DNA of 64,000 bases from Hyphomicrobiales bacterium (lineage in GTDB: Bacteria; Pseudomonadota; Alphaproteobacteria; Rhizobiales; Kaistiaceae). The translations under genes were made by a program, and so were the position numbers. The stretch covers positions 124,001 through 188,000 of the forward strand of contig JAFKKF010000013.1 of assembly GCA_017305635.1 (NCBI GenBank), written 5' to 3'. Below the pieces are notes generated by a model. The model was not told where the DNA came from. It was given only the letters and a program-made list of their open reading frames with translations, and did no database searches. Every line of letters starts with the position of its first letter. Within the stretch, counting starts at the first letter, position 1. Shown one piece after another: positions 17,542 to 25,643 of this stretch.

Positions 17542-19110
17542 TCAGCGCATCCGCTCGTAGAGGCGGAGCGTCTCCCCGCCGGTGTCGATCGTCGCGGCCG
17601 GACGATAGTGCGTGCCGAGCCAGGCCTCGGCCTCGGCGTAGCGCTCGGGCAGTTCGGCCGAGTGCCGGGCCGAGACATCCCCGATCACGACGAAGCGCGG
17701 CAGGGCGCCAAGCGCCGTGCCGAGCGGATCGGCCGCCGGGGTCGGGAAGACGGCCATCAGGTGGGTCGGATGGAAGACGGGCACCGGCGGATTCAGCCCG
17801 GTCTCGACATAGAGCGCAAGGTCGCGGCTCAATACAAGAAGGCGGTCCCCAGCTTGCGGGGACAGGGCCCGGATGGCTCCGGCCATGCGCTCGATCGCGG
17901 CATCCCTTTCGCGAAAGGCGGCGAATTCGAAGAGCGTCTGCCGCTCCGCGATGGCAAAGGTCGCGACGGCAGCCACCGCAAGCCCGGCCGCCATCCGTCC
18001 GGCACGTGCCGGCGCGACGTCGATCCCGTGGCAGCAATAGGCGGCCGCAAGGATGAGGAGCGGCGGCACGATGGCGAGCAGGTAATAGTCGACGAGGAGC
18101 CGGCCATTCACGACGCCGGCAAAGGCAAAGCCGAGCCATAGGGCGGACACGATCAGCACCCGCTGCGGCACGGCTTGCAGGATGCGTTTCCGGTGAAGGA
18201 AGCAGAGCCCTGCCCCGCACCACAGGAAGACGAGGACCCTCGAACGGAACAGCGACGTAAAGGTGGCGCCGGGGATGGTCAGGTAGGGCGCGAACTGGTC
18301 GCCGTAGCTCGCAATGACCGCATCGTTCATGCGGTGCATGGCGAGCGTGATGACGGCCTCGAACATCTCCGCGAAATGCCCCTGCCGGGCGAAGTAGGCG
18401 GCGAAGGCGATCGCCGGAAGCGCGGCGCCAGTGACGAACACGGCGAGCGACCGCAGCCGGCTGCCATGCGGGAGGAGGATCACCAAAGCGAGCGCCATCG
18501 CGGTGGCCTCGAAGACCGCCGTTTGCCGCACCATCCCCGCGGCGCCGATGGCAAGCCCCGCGAGAAAGGCGGCTGCCCGGCGATCGCGCGGCGACGCTTC
18601 CTCGCGGATGGCATTCAGCGTGGCAGCAAGGGCCGCGAAAGCGAGGGGCAGCTCGAGGAGCATGTTGATCGCCGCGGCGCCGTCGAAGGCGAGCATGTGG
18701 ATCGGCAGGAGCGCAGCGACCCATATGGCGAGCCGCCGCGAGGCATGCGCCGCGAGCGTGCGATAGGCGATGAAGGCGGCGAGCGCGACGGCGACGATCT
18801 CCATGCCTTTGATCGTCGCCCGCGAGGTGCCGAACAGGCCCTGCACCAAGGCCTGGATCAGGAAGGCGCCCGGCGGCTTGATGTCGAAGCTGGTGACGTA
18901 GGGAAGTCCGCCACGCCGCCAGTTGTCGGCGATGACCGCATAGAAATATTCGTCGCCGTTCGACTGGACAGAGAACGGCAGCCGGATTGCAGCGGTCCAG
19001 GCGAGCAGGATGAGGAAAGGCAGGAGCGCCGCGCCGATGCGCTTCATGCGCTCCGCAGCAGGCACCGTGACGGCGCCCGATCGGACCGCGCGCGCGGGCA
19101 GCAGGGACAT
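17542..19110 (-). CDS. GT-C family membrane glycosyltransferase (ArnT/PMT-like)
   Basis: A 522-residue polytopic membrane protein with about ten hydrophobic segments. The first periplasmic loop has SVQSNGDEYFYAVIADNWRR (about 49-68), holding the acidic motif that GT-C enzymes use with lipid-phosphate sugar donors, and then GGLPYVTSFDIKPPG. This fits the ArnT/PMT-like PF13231 group. The acceptor may be lipid A, a protein or a surface polysaccharide; sequence does not tell. The start at 19110 has GGAGA upstream; MKRIGAALLPF at 19047 is an alternative. It sits between glyQ/VOC and glyS, an unusual insertion. Confidence 0.8.
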   Translation of the reverse strand: MSLLPARAVRSGAVTVPAAERMKRIGAALLPFLILLAWTAAIRLPFSVQSNGDEYFYAVIADNWRRGGLPYVTSFDIKPPGAFLIQALVQGLFGTSRATIKGMEIVAVALAAFIAYRTLAAHASRRLAIWVAALLPIHMLAFDGAAAINMLLELPLAFAALAATLNAIREEASPRDRRAAAFLAGLAIGAAGMVRQTAVFEATAMALALVILLPHGSRLRSLAVFVTGAALPAIAFAAYFARQGHFAEMFEAVITLAMHRMNDAVIASYGDQFAPYLTIPGATFTSLFRSRVLVFLWCGAGLCFLHRKRILQAVPQRVLIVSALWLGFAFAGVVNGRLLVDYYLLAIVPPLLILAAAYCCHGIDVAPARAGRMAAGLAVAAVATFAIAERQTLFEFAAFRERDAAIERMAGAIRALSPQAGDRLLVLSRDLALYVETGLNPPVPVFHPTHLMAVFPTPAADPLGTALGALPRFVVIGDVSARHSAELPERYAEAEAWLGTHYRPAATIDTGGETLRLYERMR

Positions 19111-19167
19111 GGCGCGTTCTCCGCGGAAAACCGCGGAAATTCATAGTTCGTCGCCGTTAAAGCGGGG

Positions 19168-19530
19168 TTAGCGGACCGCACGCAGGCATTGCAGCTCGAT
19201 CCGCACGCCTTCCGGGCCTTCCACGAAGATCTGCGGCGTATCGGTGTCGGCGAGCCATTGCACGCGGAACGGGATGCCGGCGGCCTTCAGCTCGGCGCTC
19301 TTCCTGTCCACGTCGAAGCCGTGGAAGGCGATATGGTTGACCCAGCCGACGGCGCCCTCATGATCGCGCGGCGCGAGGTGGATCACCGGAATGTCGTTCA
19401 GGTAGAGCCAGTAGCCGTGGAAGCTGAAATTCGGGCGCGGCCCAACCGCCACGCCGACCACCGCGACGAGGAAATCGCGCACGGCCTCCTGATCGGTCAC
19501 CCGGATATTGACGTGGTCGAAGCGGATCAC
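19168..19530 (-). CDS. VOC family (glyoxalase/dioxygenase-like) protein
   Basis: A 120-residue single VOC domain. Likely metal ligands are His in RFDHVNIRV near residue 6, His in [12 protein letters not shown] and His in [10 protein letters not shown], with Glu in GVRIELQC near the end. It starts at GTG (19530), whose last two bases lie in the glyQ stop TGA, a 4-bp GTGA overlap that implies translational coupling to glyQ. Family members include glyoxalases, dioxygenases and resistance proteins; the substrate is unknown. Confidence 0.82.
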   Translation of the reverse strand: MIRFDHVNIRVTDQEAVRDFLVAVVGVAVGPRPNFSFHGYWLYLNDIPVIHLAPRDHEGAVGWVNHIAFHGFDVDRKSAELKAAGIPFRVQWLADTDTPQIFVEGPEGVRIELQCLRAVR

Positions 19531-20453
19531 GCCCCGCCGCCCGCCGTCTCGAGCCAGGCCTTGCCGCAGGCCTTGGCGAGCTCGCGGACGCGCAGGATGT
19601 AGCTCTGCCGCTCGGTCACCGCGATGACGCCGCGGGCATCGAGCAGGTTGAAGGCGTGGCTCGCCTTGATGCACTGGTCATAGGCGGGCAGCGCCGCAAG
19701 GTGCCGCGAACCTTCGCGCTCGCCGGCGACGAGGATGTGGCGGCACTCGCGTTCGGCATCCTCGAAGTGGCGCTTCAGGATCTCGGTATCGGCGAACTCG
19801 AAATTGAAGCGCGAGAATTCCTGCTCGGCCTGCAGGAAGACGTCGCCATAGGTCACCTTCTCGGCGCCATCGCGGCCGTTGAAGTTGAGGTCATAGACGT
19901 TGTCGACACCCTGGACGTACATGGCCAGCCGCTCGAGGCCGTAGGTCAATTCGCCCGAAACCGGCGAGCATTCGAAGCCGGCAACCTGCTGGAAATAGGT
20001 GAACTGGCTCACTTCCATTCCGTCGCACCAGCATTCCCAGCCAAGGCCCCAGGCGCCGAGCGTCGGGCTCTCCCAGTCATCCTCGACGAAGCGCACGTCG
20101 TGGAGCTTCATGTCGAGGCCGATGGCGGCGAGCGAATTGAGATAGAGCTGCTGCAGGTCCGGCGGCGACGGCTTTATGATCACCTGGAACTGGTAGTAGT
20201 GCTGCAGCCGGTTCGGGTTCTCGCCGTAGCGCCCGTCCTTCGGCCGGCGCGAGGGCTGCACGTAGGCCGCCTTCCACGGGCGCGGCCCGAGGGCGCGCAG
20301 CGTCGTCGCCGGGTGGAACGTGCCCGCCCCCATCTCAACGTCATAGGGCTGGAGCACGACGCAGCCATAGTCGGCCCAATAGCGCTGCAGCGTCAGGATC
20401 AGACCCTGGAAGGAGCGCTCGGGGCGCATGTGCGTAGGGAGCGGTTCGGCCAC
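19527..20453 (-). CDS. glyQ: Glycyl-tRNA synthetase alpha subunit
   Basis: A 308-residue catalytic subunit of bacterial-type GlyRS. Class II motifs are evident: [51 protein letters not shown] (motif 2 with the key Arg) and the glycine-pocket segment [18 protein letters not shown]. It charges tRNA-Gly together with GlyS. The gene is followed by an overlapping VOC gene, then a glycosyltransferase and glyS. Confidence 0.97.
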   Translation of the reverse strand: MAEPLPTHMRPERSFQGLILTLQRYWADYGCVVLQPYDVEMGAGTFHPATTLRALGPRPWKAAYVQPSRRPKDGRYGENPNRLQHYYQFQVIIKPSPPDLQQLYLNSLAAIGLDMKLHDVRFVEDDWESPTLGAWGLGWECWCDGMEVSQFTYFQQVAGFECSPVSGELTYGLERLAMYVQGVDNVYDLNFNGRDGAEKVTYGDVFLQAEQEFSRFNFEFADTEILKRHFEDAERECRHILVAGEREGSRHLAALPAYDQCIKASHAFNLLDARGVIAVTERQSYILRVRELAKACGKAWLETAGGGA

Positions 20454-20536
20454 GGAAACCTCAAGAAGCGCGCCCGTGCGGGCAGCGGCCGAAACCTATA
20501 GACGCCATCCGGCGGCGGTCAAGCGGGCGGCCCGCT

Positions 20537-20734
20537 TCAGCCCTCGTCGCTCGGCCGGTAGACGCCGGTGCGTGGGTCCTTTTCCAGCGTCACCGTCTTC
20601 GCCGGCGCGCGCTTCTTCACGGCCGACTCGGCCTTCTTCAGGGCCTCGGCGACGCGGGCGTGCTCGCGGCGCATGGAGCGCCAGCCGAATCCGACGACGA
20701 GCGCGATGACGGCGAGGATGACGACGGGCGACAT
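20537..20734 (-). CDS. Small membrane-anchored hypothetical protein, 65 aa
   Basis: One N-terminal membrane segment (MSPVVILAVIALVVGFGW) is followed by a basic cytoplasmic helix (about 18-45) and a short tail TLEKDPRTGVYRPSDEG. The pattern is of a signal-anchored protein with a charged helix. It lies 10 bp after the S49 peptidase gene and 80 bp before glyQ, all on the minus strand, as in many rhizobial genomes. No known domain; function unknown. Confidence 0.75.
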   Translation of the reverse strand: MSPVVILAVIALVVGFGWRSMRREHARVAEALKKAESAVKKRAPAKTVTLEKDPRTGVYRPSDEG

Positions 20735-20743
20735 GACACCCTT

Positions 20744-21571
20744 CTAGAGCCCGAACCGGCTCCAGAGCAACCTCTCCTCTATCGCCGCGACCGTGGCGCC
20801 GGGAAGGTCGGCGAGGGAGACGCCGGCCCCGAGGCCGAGCCGACGACGCAGGAACCCACGCTCCGCCGCGACCGGCTTCACCTCGACCTTCTCGCCATAG
20901 CGCTCGCGGAGCACGGCGTGGAGGTCGCCCAGCCGATCGACCAGGCCGAGTTCCTTCGCTTTCGCGCCCGACCAGAAGGCGCCGGTGAAGAGGTCGGGAT
21001 CGTCCTTCAGCGCGGCACCCCGGCGCGATTTCACCAGGTCGATGAAGGCGCCATGGACCTCGTCCTGCAATTCACGGAGGCGCGCCACGTCCTCCGCCTT
21101 TTCCGGCCTGAACGGGTCGAGCATGGATTTGCTCCGTCCGGCCGTATGGACGCGGCGCTCGACACCGATCTTCTGGATGAGGTCCTGAAAGCCGAAGCTC
21201 GCCGAAATCACGCCGATCGAACCGACGATCGAGCCGGGATCGGCGATGATCTCATCGCCGGCACAGGCGATCATGTAGCCGCCGGACGCCGCGACGTCCT
21301 CGACCGCGACGATGACGTGCTTCTTCTTCTCCTCCGCCAGTTGCCGGATGCGCTTGTGGATGAGATGCGACTGCGCCGCGGCGCCGCCCGGCGAATTGAT
21401 GACGATGGCGACCGCCGGCCCCTTCATGGCGAAGGCCTTGGTCAGCGGCGTCTCCACCGATTGCACGGAAAGGCCGGGCCGGAACGGCATGGCCATGCCG
21501 ATGGCGCCCGAGAGCCGCACCATCGGGATCGTGGTGCGGTCGCGCCGCATCCAATTCAGCCACCCAGCCAT
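20744..21571 (-). CDS. S49 family peptidase (SppA-like)
   Basis: A 275-residue serine protease of the S49 family. The substrate groove strand has AIVINSPGGAAAQS, the nucleophile Ser is in DVAASGGYMIACAGDEI (about 110-125) and the general-base Lys is in TAGRSKSMLDPFRP. It lacks a strong N-terminal signal peptide, unlike SppA, so it may be a soluble cytoplasmic member. The ATG at 21571 has GGAAAGGGAAAG upstream. It follows the tRNA methyltransferase gene on the same strand, a conserved rhizobial order. Confidence 0.9.
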   Translation of the reverse strand: MAGWLNWMRRDRTTIPMVRLSGAIGMAMPFRPGLSVQSVETPLTKAFAMKGPAVAIVINSPGGAAAQSHLIHKRIRQLAEEKKKHVIVAVEDVAASGGYMIACAGDEIIADPGSIVGSIGVISASFGFQDLIQKIGVERRVHTAGRSKSMLDPFRPEKAEDVARLRELQDEVHGAFIDLVKSRRGAALKDDPDLFTGAFWSGAKAKELGLVDRLGDLHAVLRERYGEKVEVKPVAAERGFLRRRLGLGAGVSLADLPGATVAAIEERLLWSRFGL

Positions 21572-21609
21572 GCTTTCCCTTTCCTGCCGACCAGCCGGCA
21601 AGATGGGGC

Positions 21610-22395
21610 TCAGCGGCGCCCCTGCCAAGGTGGATGAACGTCGCCGAGGGCCGCACCGTTCCGGAGGATCGCGTCGACCGGCGGCAGGAACGCCTTGCCA
21701 TCCTCGCCGTGGAGCACCAGCGGCGGCAGGAGGCGCATGGCCGCGCGCCGCCCCTTGCGGCCGGCGACGAGAACGCGACCGGCGGGCAGGTTCGCGCGCG
21801 GATGGATGGGAAGAACGTCCACGGCGCCGAAACGGCGGGCAAGCGCCGCCAGTACCGCGTCGAGCCCATCGGCGCGGAAGATCAGCGTCAAGCGACCGCG
21901 CGGCCTCAATACGGTGGCGGCGGCACGGAGCCACGGATCGAGGCCCTCGGCGGCAAGCACATGGGCGCCCGCACGCCCGGCCTTGGGCGAGGCGCTGTTG
22001 GCCTCGCCGTCATGGAAGGGCGGATTGCAGATCACCTCGTCGGCGCTTTCGCGGAGCGCATCGGGAAGGGCCGCGATATCCGCCCGCTCCATCTTGACCC
22101 GCCCCACGAGGTTACGGTTGGCCGGCAGGCGGAGCGAGGCTTCCGCGCAGCGGACGAGCTCCGCCTCGCGTTCGATCAGCGTCACGGAAAGATCCGCGCA
22201 GCGGGCCGCCGCACAGAGGCCGGCGACACCCGCTCCCGCGCCGAGGTCGAGGGCCATTCCGCGGGTCGCGGCCGGCAGGGCGGCGGCGAGCAGGACCGCG
22301 TCGAGCCCCGAACGATGATGTCCCTCGTCCGGCTGCACGCATTCGACGCGCCCGCCGAGAAATGCGTCGGTCGTGGTCGCCACCGCGGCCGCCAT
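21610..22395 (-). CDS. tRNA1(Val) (adenine37-N6)-methyltransferase-like protein
   Basis: A 261-residue SAM-dependent methyltransferase of the TrmN6/YfiC type. The SAM-binding loop is LDLGAGAGVAGLCAAAR (about 51-67) and the catalytic motif is EVICNPPFHDG (about 117-127), the NPPF variant of NPPY used by N6-adenine methyltransferases. It likely modifies A37 of a tRNA. It begins 5 bp after the DUF2007 stop, so the two are probably co-translated. The specific tRNA is inferred from the family. Confidence 0.82.
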   Translation of the reverse strand: MAAAVATTTDAFLGGRVECVQPDEGHHRSGLDAVLLAAALPAATRGMALDLGAGAGVAGLCAAARCADLSVTLIEREAELVRCAEASLRLPANRNLVGRVKMERADIAALPDALRESADEVICNPPFHDGEANSASPKAGRAGAHVLAAEGLDPWLRAAATVLRPRGRLTLIFRADGLDAVLAALARRFGAVDVLPIHPRANLPAGRVLVAGRKGRRAAMRLLPPLVLHGEDGKAFLPPVDAILRNGAALGDVHPPWQGRR

Positions 22396-22400
22396 GCGGG

Positions 22401-22637
22401 TCAGCCCTTCTTCTTCGGTTCCTTCAGCTCGGCTTCGACGCCCGCTTCGCGCATCAGCTTCCGCGCTTCCTCCACGCGGTCCTCGGCGACCAGCACCCGG
22501 CGCGGCAATACGCCGAGCGAGCCCTCGATCACGCTCATGTTCTGGTCGGCGATGAAATGCGGGATCGCCGCTTCCTTCAGGAGGCTCTCCACGAAGGAGA
22601 TCAGCACGATGTCGTTGGTGCGCAGCAGCTCTTCCAA
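22401..22637 (-). CDS. DUF2007 domain protein
   Basis: A 78-residue protein that is almost wholly the DUF2007 signal-transducing domain: EELLRTNDIVLISFVESLL, PHFIADQNMSVIEGSLGVLP and RRVLVAEDRVEEARKLM. The start is put at TTG (22637) because the family begins at (M)EELLRTND and AAAGGAAG lies seven bases upstream; an ATG at 22688 would add 17 non-homologous residues. It is divergent from the prenyl synthase. The exact function of DUF2007 is not known. Confidence 0.82.
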   Translation of the reverse strand: MEELLRTNDIVLISFVESLLKEAAIPHFIADQNMSVIEGSLGVLPRRVLVAEDRVEEARKLMREAGVEAELKEPKKKG

Positions 22638-22785
22638 TCCCGCTTCCTTTCGTCGCGGCGGTGACCCTAGGGGTTCGCCCCGCGCCATACAATGGCAGTC
22701 GGCGCCGGAGGTTGAAAACCGCCGACCTTGCCCCTGTCGGCCAGCCTCCCTATTGTCACTTTCGATGACAGGCAGGAGAACGATT

Positions 22786-23805
22786 TTGGGTGTCGTGGTC
22801 CCTCTCGAGGAGGGCAAACGCAAGGCCGGCGCCAGCATTGCGCCCCTGGTGCAGTTGACCCGCAAGGCAATGGACCGGGTCAATGCGCTGATCCTTTCGC
22901 GGGCGGGCTCGGATGTGTCGATGATCCCGGAGGTGGCGCGCCACCTGATCGATTCCGGCGGCAAGCGGCTGCGCCCGATGTTGACGCTCGCCGCTGCCGA
23001 GATGTGCGGCTACGAGGGCGAGCACCACATCAAGCTCGCGGCAAGCGTCGAGTTCATGCACACCGCCACGCTTCTCCACGACGACGTCGTCGACGAGAGC
23101 GAGCTCCGCCGCGGCAAGCCCTCTGCCCGCATGGTCTGGGGCAACCAAGCGAGCGTGCTGGTCGGCGATTTCCTGCTCGGCCAGGCCTTCAAGATGATGG
23201 TCGAGACGGGCTCGCTCGATTCCCTCGACATCCTCTCCGACGCCGCCGCCATCATCGCCGAGGGCGAGGTGATGCAGCTCGCCGCCGCCAAGAATACCGC
23301 GACCACCGAGGACGAATACCTCGCCGTGATCCGGGCCAAGACCGCCGCCCTCTTCTCGGCCGCCGCCGAGATCGGCCCGGTCATCGCCGACCGCCAGCGC
23401 GACGAGCGCGCCGCCTTCCGTTCCTACGGGACCAATCTCGGCCTCGCCTTCCAGCTCATCGACGACGCGCTCGACTATGGCGGCTCGTCGGCCGAGCTCG
23501 GCAAGCAGGTCGGCGACGATTTTCGCGAGGGCAAGATCACGCTTCCCGTCGTGCTCTCCTACCGGCGCGGGTCGGATGCCGACCGCGCCTTCTGGAAGCG
23601 CGCGCTGGTCGACGGGCAGATCGTGGAGGGCGACCTCGAACATGCCATCCAGCTCATGCGCTCCCACCGCGCCATCGACGACACCGTCGAGCGCGCGCGC
23701 CATTTCGGCGACGTCGCCCGCGACGCGCTCGCGCCCTTCCCCGACACGGCGCACAAGGCCGCGCTGCTCGAGGCGGTCGATTTCTGCATCAGCCGCGCCC
23801 ATTAG
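22786..23805 (+). CDS. ispB: Long-chain polyprenyl (octa/decaprenyl) diphosphate synthase
   Basis: A 339-residue trans-prenyl diphosphate synthase. The first Asp-rich motif is in HTATLLHDDVVDESELRRGK (DDxxD) and the second in AFQLIDDALDYGG; GGKRLRPML binds the diphosphate. It makes the side chain of ubiquinone (octa- or decaprenyl). The start is likely TTG at 22786, with AGGAG at 22773-22777, giving the family start (M)GVVVPLEEGKRKAG; ATG at 22765 is the alternative. The promoter would be shared with the divergent DUF2007 gene. Confidence 0.92.
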   Translation: MGVVVPLEEGKRKAGASIAPLVQLTRKAMDRVNALILSRAGSDVSMIPEVARHLIDSGGKRLRPMLTLAAAEMCGYEGEHHIKLAASVEFMHTATLLHDDVVDESELRRGKPSARMVWGNQASVLVGDFLLGQAFKMMVETGSLDSLDILSDAAAIIAEGEVMQLAAAKNTATTEDEYLAVIRAKTAALFSAAAEIGPVIADRQRDERAAFRSYGTNLGLAFQLIDDALDYGGSSAELGKQVGDDFREGKITLPVVLSYRRGSDADRAFWKRALVDGQIVEGDLEHAIQLMRSHRAIDDTVERARHFGDVARDALAPFPDTAHKAALLEAVDFCISRAH

Positions 23806-23817
23806 GCGCGGCGGCGA

Positions 23818-24654
23818 TCAGGCCTTCAGCCGGGCCGCGTGCCAGGCGATGTGATCGCCCATGAAGGTCGAGATGAAATTGTAGGAATGGTCGTAGCCCT
23901 CGCGCATGGTGAGCGTGAGGGGAATGTCGGCTTTCTCGCACGCCTCGGTGAGCAGCCAGGGCTGCAGCCCGTTCTCCAGGAACGGATCGGCCGATCCCTG
24001 GTCGACCAGGATCTCCTTCACCCGCGCGCCATCCTTGATCAGGTCGACGGCATCATATTGCCGCCATGCGCTTTCGTCCGGTCCGAGATATTTCCCGAAG
24101 GCGGGCCGCGACCAGTCGGCGGTCGATGGATGCACGATCGGCGCGAAGGCCGAGACCGAACGGAAGCGACCCGGATTCTTCAGCGCCAGCGTCAGCGCAC
24201 CGTGGCCGCCCATGGAATGGCCGAAGATGCCCTGCCGCGCCATGTCCACCGGGAAAGCATTGCCGACCAAAGCCGGCAACTCCTCGATGACATAGGTCGC
24301 CATGTTGTAGTTCGTCGCATAGGGCGCCTCGGTCGCATCGAGATAGAACCCGGCGCCCTTGCCGAACTGCCAGTTGTCCTTTTCGTCGGGCACGTCGTCG
24401 CCACGCGGGCTGGTATCCGGACAGATCACCCCGACGCCGAGCGCGGAAGCGGCGCGGCGGTATTCGCCCTTGTCCATGACGTTCTGGTGCGTGCAGGTCA
24501 GCCCCGACAGGAACCAGAGCAGCGGCACCTTGCCCCTCTCCGCCTGCGGCGGCAGGTAGATGGCGAAGGTCATGTCGCAGCGGCAGGCATTCGAGGGATG
24601 GCTGTAGACATATTGGACGCCCTCGAAAGCCCTGCTCGCCGAAACCTGCTTCAT
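23818..24654 (-). CDS. fghA: S-formylglutathione hydrolase
   Basis: A 278-residue esterase-D family alpha/beta hydrolase. The nucleophile elbow is GIFGHSMGGHGALTLAL (Ser near residue 145) and the catalytic His is in REGYDHSYNFIST near 255. LSGLTCTHQNVMDKGEYRR and CPDTSPRGDDVPDE are typical. It hydrolyses S-formylglutathione to formate and glutathione, the last step of glutathione-dependent formaldehyde oxidation. It lies downstream of gfa on the same strand, but an intrinsic terminator separates them. Start at MKQVSASRAFEG. Confidence 0.95.
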   Translation of the reverse strand: MKQVSASRAFEGVQYVYSHPSNACRCDMTFAIYLPPQAERGKVPLLWFLSGLTCTHQNVMDKGEYRRAASALGVGVICPDTSPRGDDVPDEKDNWQFGKGAGFYLDATEAPYATNYNMATYVIEELPALVGNAFPVDMARQGIFGHSMGGHGALTLALKNPGRFRSVSAFAPIVHPSTADWSRPAFGKYLGPDESAWRQYDAVDLIKDGARVKEILVDQGSADPFLENGLQPWLLTEACEKADIPLTLTMREGYDHSYNFISTFMGDHIAWHAARLKA

Positions 24655-24670
24655 CGCCCACCTCATCCGG

Positions 24671-24706
24671 GAAAAGAAAACGGGCCGCGCGTCGCCGCAC
24701 GGCCCG
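24671..24706 (-). terminator. Rho-independent terminator downstream of gfa
   Basis: Read on the minus strand: an 11-bp stem (CGGGCCGTGCG / CGCGCGGCCCG with one T-G wobble) closed by a GCGA tetraloop (GNRA type), then TTTTCTTTTC. It starts 14 bp after the gfa stop and ends 17 bp before the fghA start. It is the clearest intrinsic terminator in the window. Confidence 0.82.
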
Positions 24707-24720
24707 CCATGTCTTCGTTG

Positions 24721-25284
24721 CTATTGCAGGACGCCGGTCTTCTTCGCGATCCAGGTCGCGATATAGTCCATCAGCCCCGGCGAAAGGCAGTCATAGGGCT
24801 CGAGGCCGACTTCCTTCAGCTTCTTGCGGATGCCCTCCATCTCGGACGGATCCACCCCGCTCTCGATGACCGAGGAGACGAAGGCGGCGAAGCCCGGCTC
24901 CGGCCAGTCGTCCTTGTCGAAAAGCTCCGGGTGGACGAAGGCGAGGCCCTTGAAGGCATGGTCGCGCTCGACCGGCCCGTACATGTGCGTGCCGCAGACC
25001 TTGCAGGCGTGACGGAGGATCAGCGCCTTGTCGTCGACGATGGCGAGCTTGTCGCCGTTCGCCACCACCGTGACCTGGTCGGTCGGCGCGACCGCCACTA
25101 CCGAGAAGGCGGCGCCCGCCGGCTTCCAGCACTTGGTGCAGCCGCAGGCATGGTTATGGGCGATGTTCACCGCCACCTTCACCTTGACCGGCTTGTCGGC
25201 GCATTTGCAGGTGAGCGTGCCGCCGGCAAAGGCCGGGTTGCCCTTCTTCACGCCGTTCTGAATCGCAGGATGCAGAAGTCTCAT
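24721..25284 (-). CDS. gfa: S-(hydroxymethyl)glutathione synthase
   Basis: A 187-residue Gfa protein. Zinc-binding cysteines are in LTCKCADK (near residue 26), the CGCTKC cluster (near 47) and CKVCGTH (near 93). It speeds condensation of formaldehyde with glutathione, the first step of detoxification. The next enzyme, the glutathione-dependent formaldehyde dehydrogenase, is not here. AGGAGGAAGG just upstream of the ATG is a very strong ribosome binding site. fghA follows, beyond a terminator. Confidence 0.94.
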   Translation of the reverse strand: MRLLHPAIQNGVKKGNPAFAGGTLTCKCADKPVKVKVAVNIAHNHACGCTKCWKPAGAAFSVVAVAPTDQVTVVANGDKLAIVDDKALILRHACKVCGTHMYGPVERDHAFKGLAFVHPELFDKDDWPEPGFAAFVSSVIESGVDPSEMEGIRKKLKEVGLEPYDCLSPGLMDYIATWIAKKTGVLQ

Positions 25285-25643
25285 TCCTTCCTCCTCTCAT
25301 CTTTGTGATTCCGCCCGGCTTCTTGTTCTTGCGGCGGGTTGTCCCTGGCCGGCGGCGATCGCCGCCGGCGCCGCGCCTTCTCAGGCGGATCCGCCCGGAT
25401 CCCGATAGTCCGCTCGGCCTGTCCGTCCTTGGCCTTTCCGCTCTGGCGCATGCGGCACTTGGCCTCCCCTCCGCATGGCCGTCGGAACTATACTCCGGCG
25501 GCCATGCAGCAGCCATCCCGATCCGTGGCGGGGCGCACCGCCGAAGCGCGCGGATGGCTCGGCCGGTCCTTGCTCCCCGGCCGCAAAACGGCCATTCTCT
25601 CGGCCAAAGCATGCGTCCCCCAACCGCTCTTGCCAGGTCGCCG
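25285..25643. other. Gap between gfa and the TPR gene
   Basis: 359 bp between divergent genes. It contains G+C-rich dyads (for example two CGGATCC copies near 25384-25400) and a TATACT hexamer at 25489-25494 that lacks a matching -35. Frames remain open through it in both directions, but their translations are Arg/Pro/Ala-rich, as expected from high G+C alone, and carry no motifs. No gene or known RNA is supported here. Confidence 0.5.

Noticed and set aside
25459-25494. Possible promoter TTGGCC...TATACT before the TPR gene
   Set aside because: The spacer would be 24 bp, far from the accepted 16-18 bp, and no better -35 is present.
25305-25643. Extension of the TPR gene upstream to 25305
   Set aside because: The extra residues are Arg/Pro-rich and would put the signal peptide in the middle of the protein; the start at 25644 (or 25611) gives a normal signal peptide.
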